From an uncultured Clostridia bacterium (lineage in GTDB: Bacteria > Bacillota > Clostridia > RGIG6154): DNA of 24,099 nucleotides. The translations under genes were made by a program, and so were the position numbers. The stretch is from contig CAKSDT010000014.1 of the NCBI GenBank assembly GCA_934446135.1, positions 1 to 24,099 of the forward strand, in the 5' to 3' direction. Shown in pieces: positions 15,360 through 22,088 of this stretch. Within the stretch, counting starts at the first letter, position 1, and every line of letters begins with the position of its first letter. The notes beneath the pieces were generated by a model. That model saw only the letters and a list, made by a program, of their open reading frames with translations. It had not been told where the DNA came from and did no database searches.

Positions 15360-16455
15360 TAACGGAGCAACAACTGCATTAAAACCGAAGTGTGTGTTAA
15401 GAGCCGTAAAGGATGCTATGAAACATGCAGGCGGCAATGCCGGCAGAGGGGGGCACATACTTTCTCAGAAAGCATCGGACATAGTCTATTCAGCAAGAGA
15501 ATCGGTTTGCAGACTTTTTAATATAGATAATCCCGAACGGGTGTGTTTTACAAACAACGCGACTTCAGCTCTTAATTTTGGAATAAAAGGCATAGTTAAA
15601 AGGGGAGACCATATCATTATTTCCAAACTTGAGCATAATTCAGTTTTAAGACCTGTTGAAAAACTACGCTCATACGGTGTTGATTATGATGTGTCTGACG
15701 CTAAAAACATTGAAAATTATATACGGGGAAATACAAAACTTATTGTCATAAATCACGCTTCAAATGTAACAGGAGAAATTCAGGATATAGAAAGTATCAG
15801 TAAAATTGCACATAAGTATGGTATAATATTTATGGTTGACGCATCTCAGAGTGCAGGTCACATTAATGTCGATGTCAAAAGGCAGGGAATAGATGTTCTT
15901 GCCTGTGCAGGGCATAAAGGACTTTTTGGCCCTCAGGGTAGCGGAATACTTTATGTAAAGGACGGAATTATTCCGGATACAATTATAGAAGGCGGAACAG
16001 GAAGCCTGTCAGAACTTTTGACACAGCCGCTTATTATGCCCGACCGTCTTGAAGCAGGAACATTAAATGTGCCGGCAATAGCTGGGCTTAAGGCAGGAAT
16101 TGACTATGTTTTGGAAACGGGACAAAATGAAATCAGAAATCACGAACTTGAACTTACTCACAGATTTATGCAGTATGTAAAGCAGAAAGAAAACATTACT
16201 TTATACGGTCCTTATTGTGTACTTGATAAGGTCGGGATTACCGGCATTAATATAAAAGGCTGGGACAGCGTAAGTCTGTCAACATATTTAAGCGATACGG
16301 GCGGAATTTGTACGAGAGGCGGACTGCATTGTTCGTACCTTGCTCATAAACATTTGGGAACTTTGGATAATGGAATATTAAGAATAAGTTTTTCATATCT
16401 TAACACCATAAAAGAAGTGACAAAATTAATTAATTTCATTGACAGAATTGATTGA
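15346..16455 (+). CDS. Class V aminotransferase / cysteine desulfurase family enzyme
   Basis: This PLP-dependent enzyme is 369 residues from the ATG at 15346, which has GGAG seven bases upstream; an adjacent ATG at 15343 is possible. It begins with the group hallmark MIYFDNGATTALKP. The PLP site shows Asp165 in VDASQSAG and the Schiff-base Lys191 in CAGHKGLFGPQGSG. Cys329 in GGLHCSYLAHKHLG is at the position of the persulfide-forming cysteine. It most resembles the desulfurase-like subfamily found near selenium-metabolism genes rather than housekeeping IscS or SufS, because no iron-sulfur scaffold gene is adjacent. Pairing with DUF3343 supports sulfur or selenium delivery. Its last codons overlap the -35 region of the cdaA promoter. 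Confidence 0.9.
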   Translation: MIYFDNGATTALKPKCVLRAVKDAMKHAGGNAGRGGHILSQKASDIVYSARESVCRLFNIDNPERVCFTNNATSALNFGIKGIVKRGDHIIISKLEHNSVLRPVEKLRSYGVDYDVSDAKNIENYIRGNTKLIVINHASNVTGEIQDIESISKIAHKYGIIFMVDASQSAGHINVDVKRQGIDVLACAGHKGLFGPQGSGILYVKDGIIPDTIIEGGTGSLSELLTQPLIMPDRLEAGTLNVPAIAGLKAGIDYVLETGQNEIRNHELELTHRFMQYVKQKENITLYGPYCVLDKVGITGINIKGWDSVSLSTYLSDTGGICTRGGLHCSYLAHKHLGTLDNGILRISFSYLNTIKEVTKLINFIDRID

Positions 16456-16467
16456 GTGGTATATAAT
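16439..16467 (+). promoter_or_regulatory. Perfect-consensus sigma-A promoter for cdaA-cdaR-glmM
   Basis: TTGACA (16439-16444) and TATAAT (16462-16467) are exact consensus boxes separated by exactly 17 bases. The -35 box lies inside the last codons of the desulfurase-like gene, and the -10 lies just after its stop. Transcription would start near 16474, giving a leader of about 25 bases. Confidence 0.93.
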
Positions 16468-16498
16468 TTATTGTAACTGAATGTATAAGGGGTGTACT

Positions 16499-17344
16499 AT
16501 GGATAAGTTGGCAGTATTTGTGCAAAGTTATATTAATGTTTTCAAATGGAACGACCTTGTAGACATTACCATAATGGCATTTGTCATATATTGGCTTTTT
16601 AAACTTATCCGTGAAACAAGGGCTGTTCAACTCCTTAAAGGCATCCTTATTATATTGGTTGCGACTCAAATTAGTGTTTGGTTTGATCTTAATGTTATAA
16701 ACTTTTTCCTTACCAACGCATTGCAGGTTGGTCTTCTTGCTTTTGTCGTTGTTTTCCAACCGGAGTTAAGGCGTGCGTTGGAACAGGTGGGAACAACAAA
16801 AATCGGAGACTTGTTTTTCAAGACGACTGAAAATAATGAGGAAGCGGAATCATCTATAGTTGAAATCTGCGAAGCGTGTGCTGCACTTTCAAGACTTAAA
16901 ATGGGTGCATTGATAGTTATAGAACGAAAGACAAATGTCGGGGATATAATTCTTACGGGAAAGTTAATAGAATCTAAAATCTCAGCAGAACTTCTTATAA
17001 ACATTTTTTACCCGAATACACCGCTTCATGACGGTGCGGTAATCATAAGAAATAATAAGATAAAGGCGGCAGGCTGTCTGCTGCCCTTATCTCAGAATAA
17101 GAATTTAAGTTCGGAACTCGGAACAAGACACAGAGCCGCAATCGGTATGTCTGAAAATTCCGATGCAATTATAGTCGTTGTTTCAGAGGAAACCGGCAAA
17201 ATTTCAATTGCAAAAAAAGGAACACTTACCAGAAATTATACGGGAGAGACGCTTAAAAGAGCACTTGAAAAATCTCTTCTTAGTTTTGAGGTGGATAAAA
17301 AATCAGCAAATAAGACAGTAAAGGAGAATAAAGATGTTCAATAA
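16499..17344 (+). CDS. cdaA: Diadenylate cyclase CdaA (c-di-AMP synthase)
   Basis: CdaA condenses two ATP to cyclic di-AMP, an essential signal for potassium, osmolyte and cell-wall homeostasis. The 281-residue protein has three N-terminal membrane segments (about residues 18-36, 42-62 and 66-88), a short linker, and the DAC domain from about residue 100. Catalytic motifs are intact: DGA at 178-180 in PLHDGAVII and RHR at 210-212 in GTRHRAAIG. The ATG at 16499 follows AAGGGGTG; an ATG at 16481 has no site. It heads the conserved cdaA-cdaR-glmM set and overlaps cdaR by 11 bases, as expected for a cyclase and its membrane regulator. Confidence 0.97.
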   Translation: MDKLAVFVQSYINVFKWNDLVDITIMAFVIYWLFKLIRETRAVQLLKGILIILVATQISVWFDLNVINFFLTNALQVGLLAFVVVFQPELRRALEQVGTTKIGDLFFKTTENNEEAESSIVEICEACAALSRLKMGALIVIERKTNVGDIILTGKLIESKISAELLINIFYPNTPLHDGAVIIRNNKIKAAGCLLPLSQNKNLSSELGTRHRAAIGMSENSDAIIVVVSEETGKISIAKKGTLTRNYTGETLKRALEKSLLSFEVDKKSANKTVKENKDVQ

Positions 17345-18257
17345 ACTTTCTTTGAATGATACATTTTTAAGAATTCTGTCTGTTTTAATTGCTGTAATAC
17401 TTTGGATGTATGTTGTCGGAGTAAGAAATCCGCAGGTCAGTGTCATTGTAAGAAATGTTCCGGTTGAAATTAAAAACCAGGCGGGAATTTCGGGAAGAAA
17501 CCTTAAAATTATTGATGTTTCCGATACATCCATAAGTGTCAGGGTTGTAGGCAGAAGGTCTGATGTCGGAACGGTTTCTGCCGAAGATATTTCACTTAGC
17601 GTTGATGCTTCAAAGATTTCTTCGCCGGGAGAATATACGCTTGATGTGTCAGGAAGTATTTCCAGAGAAAATGCAATTTTGAAACTTTCCGACAAAAACA
17701 GGATAAAGATATATGTTGATCAGATTATAACTGTTGAGAAAAATATAGATGCCAGAGTTACGGGAGAACCCGCCCCCGGATTTATTTTCGGTGATACGGT
17801 TATGGGTGATTCAACGGTGGTTATAGAGGGGCCGAAGTCTGTTTTGGAAGGGCTTGGCAGTGTAAATGTCAATGTTGATGTTTCAGCCTTTACAAAGAGC
17901 GTAACTCAACTTTTTGATATTAATCTTTATGATGTTGGCGGAAACCCGGTTGATATGACTTATATTACGCTTGATAAAAACAAAACTTTGGTTAAAATTC
18001 CGATTTACAAAACAAAAATTGTGAAAATAATACCAAATGTAACGGGTGCTGATGATAAAACTGTAACAGTTTCACCGTCTGAAATAACTGTTTACGGTGA
18101 AAGTAAGGATATCGATTTGCTAAACACGATAAAAACCTCTAAAACTGAGGTGTTTTCAAATGGTGAGTATGATGTAGGACTTTCTGTTCCTGACGGCATT
18201 TATCTTAAAGAGGAAATAACTTCGGTTAAACTTAAGGTTTCAGGTGCGGAAGATTGA
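17334..18257 (+). CDS. cdaR: CdaA regulator CdaR (YbbR-domain protein)
   Basis: CdaR is anchored by one N-terminal membrane helix (about residues 11-28, ILSVLIAVILWMYVVGV) and has an extracytoplasmic part made of repeated YbbR domains. In other Firmicutes it binds CdaA and changes its activity. In this 307-residue protein the repeats can be followed at roughly 35-125, 130-215 and 220-305, with recurring VxVxGxxxxV patterns such as ISVRVVGRRSDVGTV, VVIEGPKSVLEGLGSVNV and ITVYGESKDIDLLNTI. AAGGAG before the ATG lies inside the end of cdaA. It is followed by glmM after 37 bases. Confidence 0.94.
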   Translation: MFNKLSLNDTFLRILSVLIAVILWMYVVGVRNPQVSVIVRNVPVEIKNQAGISGRNLKIIDVSDTSISVRVVGRRSDVGTVSAEDISLSVDASKISSPGEYTLDVSGSISRENAILKLSDKNRIKIYVDQIITVEKNIDARVTGEPAPGFIFGDTVMGDSTVVIEGPKSVLEGLGSVNVNVDVSAFTKSVTQLFDINLYDVGGNPVDMTYITLDKNKTLVKIPIYKTKIVKIIPNVTGADDKTVTVSPSEITVYGESKDIDLLNTIKTSKTEVFSNGEYDVGLSVPDGIYLKEEITSVKLKVSGAED

Positions 18258-18294
18258 TTAATGATTGAATTTGTTTTACGAAAGGATGAATATA

Positions 18295-19650
18295 GTGGGT
18301 AAATTGTTTGGTACTGACGGAGTAAGGGGTGTTGCAAACACCGAACTTGATTGTGCACTTGCGTTCAGAATAGGTCAGGCGGGTGCATATGTTCTTACCA
18401 AAAGATGTAAATGCAAACCGAAGATAGTTGTTGGAAAAGACACAAGAATATCAGGAGATATGCTTGAAAATGCACTTATTGCAGGTTTTTGCTCGGTGGG
18501 TGCAAATTCGGTAAAACTGGGTGTAATTCCTACGCCGGCGGTTGCATATCTTACAAGACTTTATGAGGCTGATGCAGGTGTTGTGATTTCAGCATCGCAC
18601 AATTCAATGGAGTATAACGGTATCAAGTTTTTTAACGGCGACGGATATAAATTAAGCGATGAAATCGAAAATGAGATAGAAGATCTTATTTTAAACAATA
18701 AACTTAGTACAATTCCTAAGGTAACGGGTAAAGATGTCGGTAAAGTTACCAGAGAAGAAGCAGGACTTCTCGATTATGTGAGATTTGCAAGAAAGACAAT
18801 AAATTGCGACCTTTCAGGTCTTAAAATTGCAGTTGACTGTGCTAACGGTGCTACATATCAGGCGGCGGGAAGGTGTCTTTCAAAACTCGGACCGACACTT
18901 CTTTTTATAAACGATTTTCCGAACGGAACAAACATAAATGACAAGTGTGGGTCTACTCATATGGAAGGCTTGATGAACATAGTTAAGGGTGCCGGATATG
19001 ATGTCGGAATAGCATTTGACGGAGACGGCGACAGAATGCTCGCAGTTGATGAAAACGGCAACCTTGTTGACGGGGATCAGATTATGGCTATTTGTGCAAA
19101 ACAAATGGTTAAGGAAGGAACACTTGTAAACAACACGGTTGTTGCAACTGTTATGAGTAATTTGGGATTAACCGTTTCGGGACAAAAAAACAATTTTAGG
19201 GTTCTCCAAACAAAAGTTGGAGACAGGTATGTGCTTGAACAAATGCTTATAACAGGAGAAGTTTTGGGCGGTGAGCAGTCGGGACATGTGATTTTCCGTA
19301 ATTTTAACACTACAGGCGATGGAATTGTGTCTGCGCTTCAACTTTTATCTGTAATGAAAAAAACAGGAAAAAAACTTTCAGAACTTTGTGCGGAAACAAT
19401 TGAAATTCTTCCCCAGGTTATGAAAAACGCAAAAGTGCCAAACTCAAAAAAGAACACGCTTCTTGAAGATTCGGAAATCAAGGAAAGGATTGATAAATTG
19501 ACTCAAAAAATGAGCGGTAGCGGAAGGGTCTTAATCAGACCGTCGGGAACTGAGCCTTTGGTAAGGGTTATGCTTGAAGGTACTGATATTGAAGAACTTG
19601 AAAAGGATGCCGCACAACTTGCGGAATTTATAGAAAATAAGTGTCTGTAA
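18295..19650 (+). CDS. glmM: Phosphoglucosamine mutase GlmM
   Basis: GlmM converts glucosamine-6-phosphate to glucosamine-1-phosphate for UDP-GlcNAc and peptidoglycan synthesis. The start is taken as GTG 18295, giving the canonical N-terminus MGKLFGTDGVRG and 451 residues; AAAGGATGA (18281-18289) lies at the right distance, whereas the ATG at 18286 sits inside it. The phosphoserine is Ser101 in VISASHNSMEYNG, the metal ligands are Asp242, Asp244 and Asp246 in FDGDGDRM, and GGEQSGHVIF and RPSGTEPLVRVM form the sugar- and phosphate-binding loops. In characterised Firmicutes GlmM also binds and inhibits CdaA, encoded two genes upstream. Confidence 0.97.
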   Translation: MGKLFGTDGVRGVANTELDCALAFRIGQAGAYVLTKRCKCKPKIVVGKDTRISGDMLENALIAGFCSVGANSVKLGVIPTPAVAYLTRLYEADAGVVISASHNSMEYNGIKFFNGDGYKLSDEIENEIEDLILNNKLSTIPKVTGKDVGKVTREEAGLLDYVRFARKTINCDLSGLKIAVDCANGATYQAAGRCLSKLGPTLLFINDFPNGTNINDKCGSTHMEGLMNIVKGAGYDVGIAFDGDGDRMLAVDENGNLVDGDQIMAICAKQMVKEGTLVNNTVVATVMSNLGLTVSGQKNNFRVLQTKVGDRYVLEQMLITGEVLGGEQSGHVIFRNFNTTGDGIVSALQLLSVMKKTGKKLSELCAETIEILPQVMKNAKVPNSKKNTLLEDSEIKERIDKLTQKMSGSGRVLIRPSGTEPLVRVMLEGTDIEELEKDAAQLAEFIENKCL

Positions 19651-19684
19651 AGCAGCAATGCTTTATAAATAAATAATTAAACAG

Positions 19685-19851
19685 GACAGCAGAAAGCGCC
19701 GGGACTTGCTTTTTAAGTAAGTTGACGAGGATGGAATTTATCGAAATATTCGGCGGATGATTCCACGGTAGTAATATCGTAAGAAAACGGCAAAAACGGG
19801 AAGTGATTTCCGAACAAATCCGTTTTCGGGGTAAAAATTACCCTTGCTGTC
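19685..19851 (+). ncRNA. glmS ribozyme (glucosamine-6-phosphate-activated, self-cleaving)
   Basis: The core is unmistakable: AGCGCC (19695-19700), GTTGACGAGG, TTATCGA and TTCGGCGGATG in order. Cleavage is expected between A19695 and G19696. Helices seen are a hairpin ACTTGC/GTAAGT (19704-19709 with 19717-19722), TGGAAT/ATTCCA (19732-19737 with 19760-19765), and a GGGTAA/TTACCC hairpin (19829-19834 with 19838-19843). GACAGC (19685-19690), upstream of the cut, can pair with GCTGTC (19846-19851) at the far end. Glucosamine-6-phosphate acts as cofactor; the cleaved message carries a 5'-hydroxyl and in Bacillus is degraded by RNase J1, lowering GlmS when its product is abundant. Confidence 0.96.
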
Positions 19852-19872
19852 TAAAAAAAGGAGGATATTATT

Positions 19873-21696
19873 ATGTGTGGAATTACCGGTTATGTAGGTA
19901 ATGACCAAGCCGAAGGTTATCTTCTCAGCGGTTTGGAAAAACTGGAGTACAGAGGATATGACTCGGCAGGAAGTTGTGTGGTTGACGGTGGAAATCTTAA
20001 AATTTCCAGGGTAAAAGGAAGACTTAAAAATCTCATTGAACAGGTTAAGAATGAAGATATGGGAGGGCACATCGGTATTGGTCATACAAGATGGGCGACC
20101 CATGGTGCACCGACTGTGAAAAATTCACATCCGCAGTTTTCAAACGATATGAAATTTGCAGTTGTTCATAACGGAATAATTGAAAATTATCAGGAACTTA
20201 AGACTTTTCTTGCAGAAAAAGGATTTACATTCAATTCTGAAACAGATACAGAAGTTATTCCCCAACTTATGCAATACTATTATAACGGCGATGTTTTTGA
20301 AACATTTACAAAAGTTGTTTCAAAACTTGAAGGTGCATATGCTTTGGAACTTGTTTCATCTTATGAACCGGATACTATTTATGCAACAAGAAAAGACAGT
20401 CCGTTAATTGCCGGCATAGGAAAAGGACAAAATTTCATTGCATCAGATATTCCGGCAATACTTGAATACACAAGAGAGGTATATCTTCTTGAAAAGGGAG
20501 AGTATGCTATAGTGACAAAAGATGGAATTCAACTGGTTGATAAAGATAAAAATCCGATAAAGAAAGATATATTTCATGTAACATGGGATGTTAACGCTGC
20601 TGAAAAGGGCGGTTATGAATTCTTTATGTTAAAAGAAATAATGGAACAGCCCAAGGCGATAAATGACACAATAAAACCGAGAATAAACGGTAACAGAATA
20701 GATATGTCAGAATTAAATCTTGATGATGACTATTTCAAAAAATTAAGCAAGGTATTTGTTGTTGCCTGCGGAAGTGCTTATCATGTGGGCCTTATTGGAA
20801 AAAATATTATTGAGGGATTGGGAAGAGTACCCGTTGAGGCGGATTTGGCATCTGAATTCAGATACAGAAATCCGGTTATAAATAAAGATGATTTGGTGAT
20901 TATAATCAGCCAATCAGGCGAAACTTCCGATACGCTTGCTGCACTCAGATATGCAAAAGAACACGGTGCAAGAATACTTTCCATAGTTAATGTAAAGGGA
21001 AGTTCAATTGCCCGTGAATCTGATGATGTCCTATATACTCACGCAGGACCTGAAATTGCGGTTGCAACAACGAAAGCATACAGTACACAAATGGATGTAC
21101 TTATTCTTTTGGGACTTCATATAGCCAATCTGAAAGGAAATATTTCAGAAAGCGAATGCGAAAAATATATAGCCGAACTTAAAACAATTCCGGATAAAGT
21201 TCAAAGTCTTTTGAAGGACACTTCAAAACTAGAAGAACTCGGTAAGAAGTTTAAAGATGTCAAAGATGTGTTTTTTATAGGCAGAGGAATTGACTATTCA
21301 ATTTCAATGGAAGGATCGCTTAAACTCAAAGAGATTTCATACATTCATTCTGAGGCTTATGCAGCAGGAGAACTAAAACATGGCACTATTTCTCTTATTG
21401 AGGACGGTACTTTAGTAATCGCACTTGCTACTCAGGAACACTTGTTTGAGAAAATGCTCAGTAATATTAAAGAAGTTAAGGCGAGAGGTGCATATGTTAT
21501 TGCCGTAGCACAGGAGGGTAATACTGCCGTGGAAAAAGAAGCAGATTGTGTAATTTACATTCCTCGTACGGACAATTATTTTGCAGGAGCATTGGAAGTT
21601 ATTCCGCTTCAGGTGTTTGCTTACTACATTTCTAAATTTAAGGGTCTTGAGGTCGATAAACCTAGAAATTTAGCAAAATCTGTAACTGTAGAATAA
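19873..21696 (+). CDS. glmS: Glutamine-fructose-6-phosphate aminotransferase GlmS
   Basis: GlmS makes glucosamine-6-phosphate from fructose-6-phosphate and glutamine, the first step of amino-sugar synthesis. The 607-residue protein has the N-terminal glutaminase domain with nucleophile Cys2 in MCGITGYVG, followed by GHTRWATHGAP and HNGIIENYQEL. Two SIS sugar-isomerase domains follow, with VVACGSAYHVG, SQSGETSDTLAAL and SEAYAAGELKHGTISLIE visible. The C-terminus PRNLAKSVTVE includes the conserved lysine Lys602. AGGAGG precedes the ATG. It is controlled by the ribozyme in its leader, and its product is used by GlmM, encoded immediately upstream. I did not recognise a promoter of its own, so readthrough from the cdaA promoter is plausible. 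Confidence 0.98.
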   Translation: MCGITGYVGNDQAEGYLLSGLEKLEYRGYDSAGSCVVDGGNLKISRVKGRLKNLIEQVKNEDMGGHIGIGHTRWATHGAPTVKNSHPQFSNDMKFAVVHNGIIENYQELKTFLAEKGFTFNSETDTEVIPQLMQYYYNGDVFETFTKVVSKLEGAYALELVSSYEPDTIYATRKDSPLIAGIGKGQNFIASDIPAILEYTREVYLLEKGEYAIVTKDGIQLVDKDKNPIKKDIFHVTWDVNAAEKGGYEFFMLKEIMEQPKAINDTIKPRINGNRIDMSELNLDDDYFKKLSKVFVVACGSAYHVGLIGKNIIEGLGRVPVEADLASEFRYRNPVINKDDLVIIISQSGETSDTLAALRYAKEHGARILSIVNVKGSSIARESDDVLYTHAGPEIAVATTKAYSTQMDVLILLGLHIANLKGNISESECEKYIAELKTIPDKVQSLLKDTSKLEELGKKFKDVKDVFFIGRGIDYSISMEGSLKLKEISYIHSEAYAAGELKHGTISLIEDGTLVIALATQEHLFEKMLSNIKEVKARGAYVIAVAQEGNTAVEKEADCVIYIPRTDNYFAGALEVIPLQVFAYYISKFKGLEVDKPRNLAKSVTVE

Positions 21697-21703
21697 ATTT
21701 TTA

Positions 21704-21732
21704 TTGACTTATTGATAAATTTTGTATAGAAT
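21704..21732 (+). promoter_or_regulatory. Sigma-A-type promoter for the HPr-like gene
   Basis: TTGACT (21704-21709) and TAGAAT (21727-21732) are separated by 17 bases. It lies just after the glmS stop and would give a leader of about 30 bases. No terminator hairpin separates glmS from it. Confidence 0.82.
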
Positions 21733-21767
21733 ATATATACTAAAAGATGATTTACGGGGGACTAAAG

Positions 21768-22031
21768 ATGGTTTCAAATGATGTAACGGTAAAAAGTAAA
21801 ATAGGGCTTCATTCAAAAAATGCAACTAAATTTATTGAATGTGCAAATGAATTTAATTGCAATATCTGGGTTGAAACTCCGGAAAAGAAGATAAATGCTA
21901 AAAGTCTTCTGGGTGTACTTTCACTCGGTATAGGAGAGGGGACGGCATTTAAACTCATTGCAGAAGGCGATGATGAAAAAGAAGCCGTCGAAAAACTTAC
22001 TTTGCTTGTTGCAGAAGATTTTAACTATTAA
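21768..22031 (+). CDS. HPr family phosphocarrier-like protein with variant active site
   Basis: This 87-residue protein has exactly the HPr length and register: His15 (the PEP-dependent phosphorylation site) in IGLHSKNATKF and Ser46 (the HPr-kinase site) in AKSLLGVLSLGI. HPr normally carries PTS phosphate from EI to EIIA and, when Ser46-phosphorylated, serves CcpA-dependent catabolite control. The usual HARPA active-site loop here reads HSKNA: Arg17 becomes Lys and Pro18 becomes Asn. It may therefore be a regulatory HPr paralogue rather than the main phosphocarrier. The ATG at 21768 follows a GGGGG site; the ATG at 21747 would add a non-family extension. It is monocistronic, with its own promoter and terminator and no ptsI nearby. 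Confidence 0.88.
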   Translation: MVSNDVTVKSKIGLHSKNATKFIECANEFNCNIWVETPEKKINAKSLLGVLSLGIGEGTAFKLIAEGDDEKEAVEKLTLLVAEDFNY

Positions 22032-22044
22032 TTTGATTTTTGAG

Positions 22045-22071
22045 TGTCCGCCTTAACAGGCGGACATTTTA
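22045..22071 (+). terminator. Rho-independent terminator after the HPr-like gene
   Basis: A perfect 8-bp stem pairs TGTCCGCC (22045-22052) with GGCGGACA (22059-22066) around TTAACA. It is followed by a short TTTTA tail. The stem is strong but the T tract is short. Confidence 0.8.
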
Positions 22072-22088
22072 TATATTGATGTGATATA

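Noticed and set aside
19648..19665. TAAAGC/GCTTTA hairpin between glmM and the glmS ribozyme as a terminator
   Set aside because: The stem is only six AT-rich pairs and no T tract follows, so it should not terminate efficiently.
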